From Candidatus Gerdarchaeota archaeon (GTDB lineage: Archaea > Asgardarchaeota > Heimdallarchaeia > JABLTI01), in contig JAEORJ010000386.1 of NCBI GenBank assembly GCA_016840945.1, positions 1 through 10,539 on the forward strand: DNA of 10,539 nt, written 5' to 3'. Of this stretch, positions 1 to 7,310 are shown piece after piece. Within the stretch, counting starts at the first letter, position 1, and the number at the start of each line of letters is the position of its first letter. The notes under the pieces were generated by a model. It worked only from the letters and a program-made list of their open reading frames with translations. It did not search any database and had not been told where the DNA came from. The position numbers and the translations under genes are program-made.

Positions 1-364
1 AGCTGAAGTTAAATCATTGAAACAATTGCTTTTAGAAGAGAAATCACAGGTTCGCACCAAAAAAAATCAATTTCATGTTATTAGAAAGAAGGATTTAGAA
101 ATAATTAAAGAATTAATACCTGAGTCTGAATGGGAAGAGATTAAATTACCAATAGTTCTTCTAAGAAGAACTTCTCTTGAGAAAGGTTTGTATTCTGTAT
201 CGGGAGGGTTGAGAGAATTATATGTTGTTCATAGAATTTGTGGAAAAACAAATGATGAGTTTGAGCACTTTAAACTTGAAAATCATGAACCATATATCTG
301 GAAACCTGAGGCTTTTACAGTTTCAAGAAAATTAAATACTTGTGTTATTGTTGGATATACTTGA
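1..364 (+). CDS. UPF0216 (DUF61) family protein, 5'-truncated by window edge
   Basis: The frame is open from base 2 to the TGA at 362-364, giving about 120 residues with no stop before the window edge. The TTG at 17 is therefore probably internal and the true start lies outside. The protein resembles the archaeal UPF0216/DUF61 family as I remember it: a basic stretch followed by K-S-L-K-Q-L-L, then a short H-containing strand, a LeuGlu-rich helix ending in an acidic 'lipESEWEEIKLPI' segment, a strand rich in Gly (SVSGG), and a final 'YIWKPEAFTVSRKLNT' segment. Family members are around 130-145 residues, so perhaps 15-30 residues are missing. The function of this family is not known to me. The stop lies 13 bp before the M20 peptidase start, so the two genes are probably cotranscribed. 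Confidence 0.72.
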   Translation, partial: AEVKSLKQLLLEEKSQVRTKKNQFHVIRKKDLEIIKELIPESEWEEIKLPIVLLRRTSLEKGLYSVSGGLRELYVVHRICGKTNDEFEHFKLENHEPYIWKPEAFTVSRKLNTCVIVGYT

Positions 365-377
365 ATGAGGAATTATT

Positions 378-1724
378 ATGGAAGAAGCAGATATTAGGGA
401 AACAATTGAATTACTTCAAGAATTAATACGAAATGAATGTATTAATCCACCAGGCAATGAACTAAAAAATATTAAGACCATTGAAACTTTCTTGAAAAGG
501 AAAGGTATTGAATGTGAAATTTTTGAATCAGCTCCAAATAGAGGTAACCTTATTGCTCGTATTAAAGGAAATGGTTCAGGACCCAATCTTATATTTGGTC
601 CGGTGCATGTTGATGTGGTTCCTATTGCAAAACCTGAAGAATGGAGTGTTCCACCATTTTCTGGAGAAATAAAAGATGGCTATATTTGGGGACGAGGAGC
701 CATTGATATGTTATTTATAGTTGCAGCTCAAGTTCAAGCATTTAGCATTCTTAAAAGAGAAGATTTTAAACCAACAGGTGACCTTATTCTTGTTGTTGTC
801 TCTGATGAGGAAATGGGAGGGAAATATGGAATCGAATGGTTATTAGAACATTATCCTGAAAAACTCAAGGCTGCTTATGCAGTTTCTGAATTAGGAGGAA
901 TTCATTTATCAAAAAATAAAGTAGGATTTTTCATTGGAGAGAAAGGAGCGACTTGGTTAAGAATGAGTTTTCAGGGTACTCCAGGACATGGTTCTATACC
1001 CTATAAAAGTGATAATGCAATAGTAAAGGCATCAAAAGCTGTGCAACGAATAGTAAAATATAATCCACCTGTAATTACTAAATATATGAAATCAGTATTA
1101 CGTGGATTTGGTTATGGAAAATTTGTAAGATTCATAATGTCAAGAAAAATACTATTACCTTTGTTTTTAAAATTGATAGGAAAGAGAGATCAACAAATGG
1201 CTGGTTCACTTCACAGTTTGACGAGAATGACTATTTCGCCAAATAGGTTAAATGGTGGAGTAAAAACGAATATTATTGCTGCTAATGCAACAATAATTCT
1301 TGATATAAGAACCATGCCAAGTCAAGATTATGATTATATCATCAAGCATCTACGAAAAGCTATTGGTAACAAATTATTCAAAGAATCAAAAATAGAATTG
1401 ATAAAAGAAGAAGGGTCAATAACATCTTTTGGTAATTCAAGTCTATTTAATTCTGACTTAACAGTAGCAATTAAAAAAGCATTAAATAAAATCCATCCAG
1501 ATGCTAAATTCATACCTATGCTTTTTCCTGCAGCTACTGATCTAAGGTTTTTAAGAGAACGAGATGTTCAATGCTGTGGATTTTCACTTTTTGAACAAAA
1601 GTCAAGTTTCAAAGAAGTAGCTTCTAATCCTCATGGTGTAAATGAGAAGATATCATTGAAGACAATTGAAGAAACAACATTGATCCATTATTATCTGGCA
1701 AAGGAGCTTTTATCTAGCTCCTAA
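378..1724 (+). CDS. M20-family zinc peptidase / amidohydrolase (ArgE/DapE/CPG2-like)
   Basis: This 448-residue cytoplasmic metallohydrolase should cleave an amide bond in a small substrate such as an N-acyl amino acid or a peptide. All core M20 motifs are visible: His77-x-Asp79 in GPVHVDVV; the bridging Asp110 in WGRGAIDM; Glu144-Glu145 (general base and zinc ligand) in SDEEMGG; Glu171 in ELGG as a further ligand; and the C-terminal His419 in NPHGVNE. The lid/dimerisation domain spans roughly 190-310, with GHGS at 203-206 and NGGVKTN at 292-298. The length suits the family. The ATG at 378 is preceded by GAGG with 7 nt spacing, a good Shine-Dalgarno position. It is the second gene of a pair with the UPF0216 gene. 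Its last 11 bp overlap the 3' end of the convergent methyltransferase gene. Substrate cannot be read from sequence; ArgE/DapE-type deacylase and di/tripeptidase are both possible. Confidence 0.9.
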   Translation: MEEADIRETIELLQELIRNECINPPGNELKNIKTIETFLKRKGIECEIFESAPNRGNLIARIKGNGSGPNLIFGPVHVDVVPIAKPEEWSVPPFSGEIKDGYIWGRGAIDMLFIVAAQVQAFSILKREDFKPTGDLILVVVSDEEMGGKYGIEWLLEHYPEKLKAAYAVSELGGIHLSKNKVGFFIGEKGATWLRMSFQGTPGHGSIPYKSDNAIVKASKAVQRIVKYNPPVITKYMKSVLRGFGYGKFVRFIMSRKILLPLFLKLIGKRDQQMAGSLHSLTRMTISPNRLNGGVKTNIIAANATIILDIRTMPSQDYDYIIKHLRKAIGNKLFKESKIELIKEEGSITSFGNSSLFNSDLTVAIKKALNKIHPDAKFIPMLFPAATDLRFLRERDVQCCGFSLFEQKSSFKEVASNPHGVNEKISLKTIEETTLIHYYLAKELLSSS

Positions 1725-1730
1725 TTTTTT
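1702..1730 (+). terminator. Stem-loop plus T-tract at the M20 3' end
   Basis: AGGAGCT (1702-1708) pairs perfectly with AGCTCCT (1716-1722) across a 7-nt loop and is followed by AA and six T (1725-1730). The shape is that of an intrinsic terminator for the plus-strand M20 gene. Its right arm runs into the TAA stop, and its loop and right arm contain the minus-strand stop of the methyltransferase gene. On the minus strand only a short T run follows, so function there is less clear. Confidence 0.55.
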
Positions 1731-4116
1731 GACCTGATTTTTGCAGTCTATTGCTTACTAGTTCTTTGATAAGTTCATAAAAATGATTTATCTCTGAATC
1801 TTTTATCCCTAACCAATTAAATAATATCTTATCAAGTGCTAATCTTTCAGGGATATTTAATTCAGTAAACAGTGAAGTTATTTTATTATTTTTTAATAAC
1901 TTGGATGTTTTTTCTATAATTTGATTTTTTAATTCCTTAGGTAATTTACTAGGATTTATTATTGGTAGAACTTTAAAATCATTAATTGAATATTGTAAAG
2001 CACCTTTTCCCAAAGCTGTTCTTCCAAAAATCTCGAGTAAAAGATAATTAAAAGTAGAATTTAAGAGACCTAAAAATAATATTTTCTCCTTTTTTATTGA
2101 TTGATTTAAGAGCAAGCCATAAAAAGTTTGATCTTCAATAATTCCAGCATTAGAATAACAAAAAAAGAAACGTCTATCATAAAATCTGTTACAAAAGATA
2201 TCAGCTGGAGGAATTTTTGGAAGCGTATACCAATAAGGGATATGTGCTAACACAGAGGGTACTTGTGACCATCTCATTCCTTCTTTCGTTTGTTGTTTTG
2301 TTTGAGTAAATTGTTCTTCACCCCATTCAATATATTTCAAAGCACCATTTTTATTTTCTAATTTAAGAGTCTCTTTGGATTTATCACAAATAAATAGCTT
2401 ATATTTTAGAATATTGGGAGTGATCAGATAGGAAGAAATTTTTTTAGGACTTTTTAATAAAGGTATTAGAAATTCTGGTTCTATTGAAAACTTATCTCTA
2501 GTATCTTCATCTACAATAAAAAAATCATTTAAACCGGTTTTTATTGGATATCTGATTTTAGCGATAGAATGCATAGTTGTTAATTTATCTTGATTGTTTT
2601 CCAATACATCGATTAGTTCTTTTGGTGCTCTGAGATAATATGAACCCCATTTATTCTTGAAATTCACTAAATCTGATAGGTTTGGATAAAGATTTCTCTG
2701 AAGAACAGATGAAATTTCAATCTCATTTGATGAGTTATGAGTTATCTTTTGTGAAACGAATGTATTAAGATGAGTTTTAATAATTTCACCAATAGATTTT
2801 TTGAAGATTTCAAAATGAACTAAATGAGTATCATCTAAATGGGCACTCGATTTTTTAGTCAATAAAACAATAATAGTATTAATCGCACTACTAAATGATT
2901 TTGTATAAGCACTTGTCTGAATAGAATTGAATGAGAAATGCTCAAGTAGAATTTTACGGAAATTATTTCCAAATTTTGCATCAAGCCAAGAATTTGATGT
3001 TATAAAACATAATAGTCCATTTTCATTCAATAAACTTAAAGCTCTATAAAAAAAGAATACATAAAAATCACTTTTACGATTTCTGGGAATAATTAATTTG
3101 TTTTCTAAGAACAATTCCAATCTATTAATAATAAGTGATTTATAATCATCAATTGATTTTTCTAACTCATTAGATTTTGTGAATTGTTCTTGTCTAATGT
3201 AAGGTGGATTTCCAATTACAATATCAAATAAAAATTCAGTACCTTTAGAGATAAAATCTAAATCTTCAACTAAAGCATTAATTTTAAACAGATTAAATGA
3301 TTGGTTGTCACTCCATTCAATACCATTTGCAAGTAGAAATGCATCAAGTCTTATTTTTGCTACAATAATTGCTTCTTCATTAATATCTAGACCAAAAAGC
3401 TGTTTTTTAATAAAATCTAGTATAAGCTCATTAGCATCTATTTGATTATTTATTTGACTCAATAATTGAGAATTTAATCTATATACTAAATTGATAAAAC
3501 CAATAATAATGGCTCCAGAACCACAAGCAGGATCAATCAAACGAATTTTGTTAATATATGATAAGAGTGTTTTAGAATCATCTTCAGATAAATCTAAAGT
3601 AGTTGAATTATCTTGTTTCCAAATCAATTTAGCAAGCTTAGATTTATCAAATTCTAATGTTGTAGATAGATAATAAAATAATGCTTCTGCACACATATAG
3701 TTAACTTCTAGAGGTTCAGTATAATAAGAACCACTTCTTTGTTTGGTTTCAAGATGTAATGAAGTTTCAAAAATCAATGAGAAAATATAAGGAGTAATCA
3801 TATCATTTATCCTTAAATCTTCTTTTAAGGAAAATCTAAATGGTTTGATTAATTCATCTTCTATCAATAATCGAATATCTTGCTCGTTAAAATCATTATT
3901 AGTTTTAACTAATTCTAGTATGTCATTTTTATTTCCAGATATAAAATTAATTTGGAATTTGTCTAATAATACTTTTTTAACTAAAAAATAAAATAATTCA
4001 TGAAATTGTTTTGCTGTAAAAGATTGATTATTGTTTAAAAGCTGATTTTCTAACGAGAGGTATTTTACAAGAAATTGATCAAAAATTGTTTTCTCACCAG
4101 AATTACTTTTAAACAT
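1714..4116 (-). CDS. Solitary N6-adenine DNA methyltransferase (Eco57I/TaqI-like)
   Basis: This 800-residue protein should transfer a methyl group from S-adenosylmethionine to adenine in a specific DNA site. Motif X is seen as RSGSYYTE (127-134), motif I as DPACGSG (195-201), motif II as FGLDIN (241-246), and the catalytic motif IV as NPPY (303-306). A segment typical of the Eco57I/type IIG methylase class follows (KSDFYVFFFYRAL, then GLLCFITSNSWL, about 348-378). The region from about 480 to 720 looks like the TaqI-type target-recognition domain, including LIPLLKSPKKI and a GLLNS-like segment. No PD-(D/E)xK nuclease is evident in the N-terminal 120 residues, and no endonuclease or specificity subunit lies nearby. 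The ATG at 4116 has no clear Shine-Dalgarno. It may be an orphan epigenetic methyltransferase or one part of a split restriction system outside the window. It is read from a divergent promoter shared with the LsrG-like gene. Confidence 0.88.
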   Translation of the reverse strand: MFKSNSGEKTIFDQFLVKYLSLENQLLNNNQSFTAKQFHELFYFLVKKVLLDKFQINFISGNKNDILELVKTNNDFNEQDIRLLIEDELIKPFRFSLKEDLRINDMITPYIFSLIFETSLHLETKQRSGSYYTEPLEVNYMCAEALFYYLSTTLEFDKSKLAKLIWKQDNSTTLDLSEDDSKTLLSYINKIRLIDPACGSGAIIIGFINLVYRLNSQLLSQINNQIDANELILDFIKKQLFGLDINEEAIIVAKIRLDAFLLANGIEWSDNQSFNLFKINALVEDLDFISKGTEFLFDIVIGNPPYIRQEQFTKSNELEKSIDDYKSLIINRLELFLENKLIIPRNRKSDFYVFFFYRALSLLNENGLLCFITSNSWLDAKFGNNFRKILLEHFSFNSIQTSAYTKSFSSAINTIIVLLTKKSSAHLDDTHLVHFEIFKKSIGEIIKTHLNTFVSQKITHNSSNEIEISSVLQRNLYPNLSDLVNFKNKWGSYYLRAPKELIDVLENNQDKLTTMHSIAKIRYPIKTGLNDFFIVDEDTRDKFSIEPEFLIPLLKSPKKISSYLITPNILKYKLFICDKSKETLKLENKNGALKYIEWGEEQFTQTKQQTKEGMRWSQVPSVLAHIPYWYTLPKIPPADIFCNRFYDRRFFFCYSNAGIIEDQTFYGLLLNQSIKKEKILFLGLLNSTFNYLLLEIFGRTALGKGALQYSINDFKVLPIINPSKLPKELKNQIIEKTSKLLKNNKITSLFTELNIPERLALDKILFNWLGIKDSEINHFYELIKELVSNRLQKSGQKIRS

Positions 4117-4139
4117 AACATTGTCAAAATAAATTACTT

Positions 4140-4155
4140 AGTTTTAACTAAAACT
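4140..4155. promoter_or_regulatory. Perfect inverted repeat at the methyltransferase promoter
   Basis: AGTTTTA-AC-TAAAACT is a perfect inverted repeat with 7-bp arms and a 2-bp centre. It starts 24 bp upstream of the methyltransferase ATG, between that start and the TATA-like block at 4163-4174. The size and position suit a dimeric repressor site or an autoregulatory site. AT-rich DNA makes such repeats fairly easy to find, so function is an inference. Confidence 0.35.
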
Positions 4156-4162
4156 ATTTTGG

Positions 4163-4174
4163 TTTTTTATAAAA
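4163..4174. promoter_or_regulatory. TATA-like box in the divergent promoter region
   Basis: The run TTTTTTATAAAA contains the self-complementary core TTTTATAAAA, so it can be read as a TATA box on either strand. Its centre is about 53 bp from the methyltransferase ATG (minus) and about 65 bp from the LsrG-like ATG (plus). With archaeal spacing of about 25 bp to the transcription start, this would leave leaders of roughly 25-40 nt. It could serve both genes or only one. Confidence 0.35.
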
Positions 4175-4175
4175 T

Positions 4176-4191
4176 TAGATATAAGCGATTA
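4176..4191 (+). repeat. Copy 1 of a 16-bp element shared with the regulator's upstream region
   Basis: TAGATATAAGCGATTA lies 42 bp before the LsrG-like gene. It matches TAGATATTAGCGATTA at 7339-7354, just upstream of the HTH regulator, at 15 of 16 positions. Both are on the plus strand in promoter gaps. It could be an operator for that regulator or a shared core-promoter part. Chance cannot be excluded in such AT-rich DNA, although the GCG core is uncommon here. Confidence 0.3.
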
Positions 4192-4233
4192 GTAATTATA
4201 CTTGCAAGAGTATTGTTTTATCTGGTGAAATAA

Positions 4234-4554
4234 ATGTACGTTGTTTGTGTTACAGTTTATGTAAAGAATGAATATGTTGTTGAATTTATTGAAGCATCAT
4301 TAAATAATGCTAAAAATACTAGAAAAGAAACATTAAATTTACGATTTGATGTATTACAAAGTAATGATGATCCTACAAGATTTTTCCTATATGAAGTTTA
4401 CAAAGATGAATCAGGTTTTACCGCACATAAAGAAACTGAACACTATAAGAAATGGCGTGAGGTTGTCGAACCAATGATGGCTAGACCTCGAGAGGGTATC
4501 AAACATAAAAACATTTTTCCAACAACTGAAGAAGCATTTGTTGCTAGAATATAA
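4234..4554 (+). CDS. LsrG/YgiN-like small protein of the ABM fold (pfam03992)
   Basis: This 106-residue cytoplasmic protein has the dimeric alpha/beta fold of the antibiotic-biosynthesis monooxygenase (ABM) superfamily. The first strand (YVVCVTVYVK, 2-11) is followed by a helix with EFIEA, then LNLRFDVLQ (34-42), the strand RFFLYEVYKDE (49-59) and the helix AHKETEHYKKW (64-74) with His65 and His70. The LRFDVLQ block, the YKDE block and the late HYK closely recall E. coli LsrG, the isomerase that acts on phosphorylated autoinducer-2. Other members are quinol monooxygenases or have unknown substrates. The ATG is preceded by GGTGA with 5 nt spacing. The alcohol dehydrogenase starts 25 bp downstream, so they are likely one operon acting on the same carbonyl metabolite. 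No other lsr-type gene is visible, so a true AI-2 role is unproven. Confidence 0.8.
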   Translation: MYVVCVTVYVKNEYVVEFIEASLNNAKNTRKETLNLRFDVLQSNDDPTRFFLYEVYKDESGFTAHKETEHYKKWREVVEPMMARPREGIKHKNIFPTTEEAFVARI

Positions 4555-4579
4555 TAGATTAAAAATTAGTGATGCTTAA

Positions 4580-5779
4580 TTGAACGATAATAATTTACGT
4601 TTTGACTTCCTAGCTACACCTCAAATAATATTCGGTCAAGGTAGAATTGATACTATTAAAGACCATCTCTTACCTTATGGTAAGAAGGTCCTAATTATAG
4701 GAAGTAATTCTGTGGTAAATCAACCAAAAATCAAAGAAGTAATTTCAAAATTATCAAAGGATTTTGGTTTTGATTTTGAAACAGTAATAATTCATGGAGA
4801 ACCTGATACTGAGCAAATTGATTTAGGAGTGGAAATTGGTTTAAAGCATGATTCTACTTCAATAGTAAGTATTGGTGGAGGTAGTATTATCGATGCTGGA
4901 AAAGCTATTGCAGGATTACTAACCAATGGTGGCAAAGTAAAAGACTATATGGAAGTAATAGGAAAGGGAAAGATTATCGATAAACCATCACTTCCATTTA
5001 TAGCAATCCCAACAACAGCTGGAACTGGTAGTGAAGTTACAAAAAATGCTGTCATATTATCAAAAGGAGATAAATTAAAAACTAGTATCAGAAGTCCTTT
5101 GCTTGTTCCTAAAGTTGCAATAATTGATCCTGAATTAATGGTTTCTTTGCCAAAAGAAATAACAGCATATACAGGATTAGATGCATTGACTCAATTAATT
5201 GAAGCATATACTTCGAATAAATCACAACCAATAACAAATGCATTAGCTAGAATTGGCATTTTACGAATTTCTAAATCATTGATTTTTGCATATGAAAATG
5301 GTGATGATATTGAAGCAAGAGAAGATATGGCTATGGCTGCAATGTTAAGCGGTATTTGTTTATCAAATGCAGGACTTGGTGCTGTACACGGTTTAGCTGG
5401 ACCAATAGGTGGGATGCTTAATATCCCACATGGTTTGATTTGTGGGTTATTATTGTTGCCTGTTTTAAGTGAGAATATCAATTCGATGCTACAACAAGTT
5501 CCGTATCCAGAAAGCTTATTGAAATATGCCCAATTGGGTGAATTATTTGGTGGTATGGAATTTGAACCTCTAAAAGCACAAGTTATTCATTTGATCAAGC
5601 AAATAGAATTTATGATTAAATCTTTGAATTTACCAAATTTAGCTAAATTTGGATTGAAAGAGGAAATGTTCGATGAGATAATAAGTAAGGCACAAACATC
5701 TTCAAGTATGAAATATAATCCTATAACATTAACAGATGATGATTTATTCATAGTTCTAAGTAAAGCATTGAAAGAGTAA
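4580..5779 (+). CDS. Iron-type (group III) alcohol dehydrogenase
   Basis: This 399-residue protein belongs to the Fe-ADH family (pfam00465), whose members reduce aldehydes or oxidise alcohols with NAD(P)H. It has the family's N-terminal strand (PQIIFGQGRI, 14-23), the nucleotide-binding GGGSIIDAGKA (99-109), the TTAGTGSEVT signature (145-154), and a helical C-terminal metal-binding domain. By comparison with E. coli FucO, the metal ligands map to Asp201, His270 (AVHGLAG) and His284 (NIPHG). The fourth position, normally His in DALTH, is Gln205. The start is TTG, supported by GTGATG 5 nt upstream and by agreement of the first codons with the family N-terminus. It follows the LsrG-like gene by 25 bp. 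Substrate could be lactaldehyde, glycolaldehyde, butanal or another small aldehyde; the sequence does not say which. Confidence 0.9.
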   Translation: MNDNNLRFDFLATPQIIFGQGRIDTIKDHLLPYGKKVLIIGSNSVVNQPKIKEVISKLSKDFGFDFETVIIHGEPDTEQIDLGVEIGLKHDSTSIVSIGGGSIIDAGKAIAGLLTNGGKVKDYMEVIGKGKIIDKPSLPFIAIPTTAGTGSEVTKNAVILSKGDKLKTSIRSPLLVPKVAIIDPELMVSLPKEITAYTGLDALTQLIEAYTSNKSQPITNALARIGILRISKSLIFAYENGDDIEAREDMAMAAMLSGICLSNAGLGAVHGLAGPIGGMLNIPHGLICGLLLLPVLSENINSMLQQVPYPESLLKYAQLGELFGGMEFEPLKAQVIHLIKQIEFMIKSLNLPNLAKFGLKEEMFDEIISKAQTSSSMKYNPITLTDDDLFIVLSKALKE

Positions 5780-5786
5780 TTTTTTT
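5780..5786 (+). terminator. T-tract after the alcohol dehydrogenase gene
   Basis: Seven T follow the TAA stop directly, with no stem-loop. Archaeal polymerases commonly stop at such tracts, so this probably ends the LsrG-like/ADH operon. The rest of the gap to 5886 holds AT-rich promoter-like sequence. Confidence 0.4.
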
Positions 5787-5873
5787 ACCTAAATATCCTA
5801 AATGAATAACTATTTATTTTAAGTTTCAAAATATAACAAATATCTGGCATTCAATCAATTCATACTTATAAAT

Positions 5874-5878
5874 AGGAG
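5874..5878 (+). promoter_or_regulatory. Ribosome binding site that fixes a TTG start
   Basis: AGGAG with 8 nt spacing to the TTG at 5887 decides the start of the condensation-domain gene. The ATG at 5891 is out of frame. The TATA-like run CTTATAAATA at 5864-5873 sits too close to the start to be a promoter for a message that keeps this site. TATTTATTTT at 5811-5820 is better placed but weak. Confidence 0.6.
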
Positions 5879-5886
5879 ACTCATCT

Positions 5887-7185
5887 TTGTATGAAATTTC
5901 AAATGGCAATCTTCCTTTGAAAATCAAAGCTTCTGCAAATGATAATTTGAATTATTTTCTTAGAAGTGGAACAGATCAACAAATCAATTTTGTTTTTCAT
6001 CTAAATGGTTTTGTAAATGAAAAAGTACTGAAACAAGCAGTTCGATTAACAATGGATGCAGAACCTGTTTTAGGATGCAAATATGTCAAAACAAAAAGAA
6101 GATCCTATTGGATTAGACGATCTGATATAGACCAACTAGATTATTTTGAAATGATAAAAGTAGATAATCCAGAAGTTGAAGTTAGAAAATTCATTTTAAA
6201 TCAAATAAATCCAAGTGAAGATTCACTTTTGAAAATTAGAATTTTTAGAGCAGCAAAAGATATTATGGTAATAAAATCCGATCATAGTGTTATGGATGGA
6301 GGAGGATTTTATGATTACTTGACACTTCTCTGCAACATTTATAACAATTTATTGGAAAATCCAAATTATGAAGTAAAACCTAATTTAAATACAAATAGAG
6401 CTTTAAAACAAGTTTTGAAACATTATAGTTTTATAAGAAAAATAAAATCATTAATACTTGAAAAAGGTTATAGCCCAACTTGGTCGTTTCCATACATAGG
6501 GAGAGGAAAGGAAAAGAAAACTTTTACTCTAAGAAAAATTGACAGTGAGAATTTCCAGCGCATTAAAGACTATGGAAAACAAAATGGAGCAACATTAAAT
6601 GATATGTTTCTTACAGCTTCATTTAGAGCATTATTCAAGCTAAAGAAACCAATTGAAAATAAGAAAATGACCATAGCAGTTCCAACAGATTTAAGATATT
6701 TTATGCCTGAGAAAAAAGCTAATACAATAGCTAATTTAGTTTCTACTACCTTTGTTAGTTTAAAGTATGATCCTAAAGCGACTTTTGATGATATGCTTAC
6801 AAGTATTAGTCAACAAATGAACAAAAAGAAAAATATCCACTTAGGTCTTGGATTAATGTTCATGATTAATAATTTATTTAGGTTCAGATATGTAACAGTC
6901 GAACGTTTTGCTAAAAGAATTTACAAAGGATTATATCGCAAAGGAAAAATGCATCCTATAATAACTAATGTAGGTATGATTGAATCAAAAGAAAGATATT
7001 TTGGTAATATAAATATAGAAGATGCTTATATTGTAACACCAATAAATTGGGCTCCTAGTTTTAGTATGGGTATTAGTTCATATAACAAACAAATTAATTT
7101 AAGTATAGGTTATTGTGAAGATTCCTATGAGAAACAAACTATTGATCTTTTTTTAGACCTATTTATAAGTGAATTAGAGAAATAG
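5887..7185 (+). CDS. Stand-alone condensation-domain / acyltransferase protein (COG4908-like)
   Basis: This 432-residue protein has the two-lobed fold of NRPS condensation domains, PapA-type acyltransferases and alcohol acetyltransferases. The N-lobe opens with a strand-helix-strand unit (INFVFHLNGFVNEKVLKQAV, then EPVLGCKY, about 33-66). The active-site motif appears as DHSVMDGGG (132-140), keeping the catalytic second His (His133) and Asp137-Gly138 of HHxxxDG but with Asp in place of the first His. The C-lobe has ATLNDMF (235-241), IAVPTDLR (263-270), ITNVGMIE (359-366) and a closing strand region (INLSIGYC). No adenylation or carrier domain is fused or nearby, so it probably esterifies or amidates a small acceptor from an acyl-CoA or other thioester. 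Substrates are unknown. The start is TTG. It has its own upstream region, 107 bp after the ADH. Confidence 0.82.
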   Translation: MYEISNGNLPLKIKASANDNLNYFLRSGTDQQINFVFHLNGFVNEKVLKQAVRLTMDAEPVLGCKYVKTKRRSYWIRRSDIDQLDYFEMIKVDNPEVEVRKFILNQINPSEDSLLKIRIFRAAKDIMVIKSDHSVMDGGGFYDYLTLLCNIYNNLLENPNYEVKPNLNTNRALKQVLKHYSFIRKIKSLILEKGYSPTWSFPYIGRGKEKKTFTLRKIDSENFQRIKDYGKQNGATLNDMFLTASFRALFKLKKPIENKKMTIAVPTDLRYFMPEKKANTIANLVSTTFVSLKYDPKATFDDMLTSISQQMNKKKNIHLGLGLMFMINNLFRFRYVTVERFAKRIYKGLYRKGKMHPIITNVGMIESKERYFGNINIEDAYIVTPINWAPSFSMGISSYNKQINLSIGYCEDSYEKQTIDLFLDLFISELEK

Positions 7186-7310
7186 CTTTAATAGATTTTT
7201 AATCTTCAGTAATCAAAGATGATATCAATCAAAATATTTCATTATAAACAAAAAACGATGTTATATTGATAGATCAAATAAAATGTTATTTGTTATTGAA
7301 AAACAGATAA

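Noticed and set aside
3491..3673. 60-codon plus-strand ORF inside the methyltransferase gene
   Set aside because: It lies antisense to the motif I region of a clear methyltransferase and its translation shows no domain-like features.
5191..5481. 96-codon minus-strand ORF inside the alcohol dehydrogenase gene
   Set aside because: It is the reverse of the conserved metal-binding region; the Pro/Ile-rich translation looks like an antisense shadow.
378..5779. A defence island around the methyltransferase
   Set aside because: The flanking genes (UPF0216, M20 peptidase, LsrG-like protein, alcohol dehydrogenase) are ordinary metabolic types; no nuclease, helicase, toxin or other defence gene is visible.
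4224..5779. A complete AI-2 uptake and processing (lsr) operon
   Set aside because: Only an LsrG-like protein is present; no LsrK-, LsrF-, LsrR- or transporter-like gene lies beside it.
5864..5873. CTTATAAATA as the TATA box of the condensation-domain gene
   Set aside because: Archaeal spacing would put the transcription start inside the gene and remove the good ribosome binding site at 5874-5878.
7193..7205. AGATT-TTT-AATCT hairpin after the condensation-domain gene
   Set aside because: The 5-bp AT-rich stem has no following T-tract and is too weak to call a terminator.
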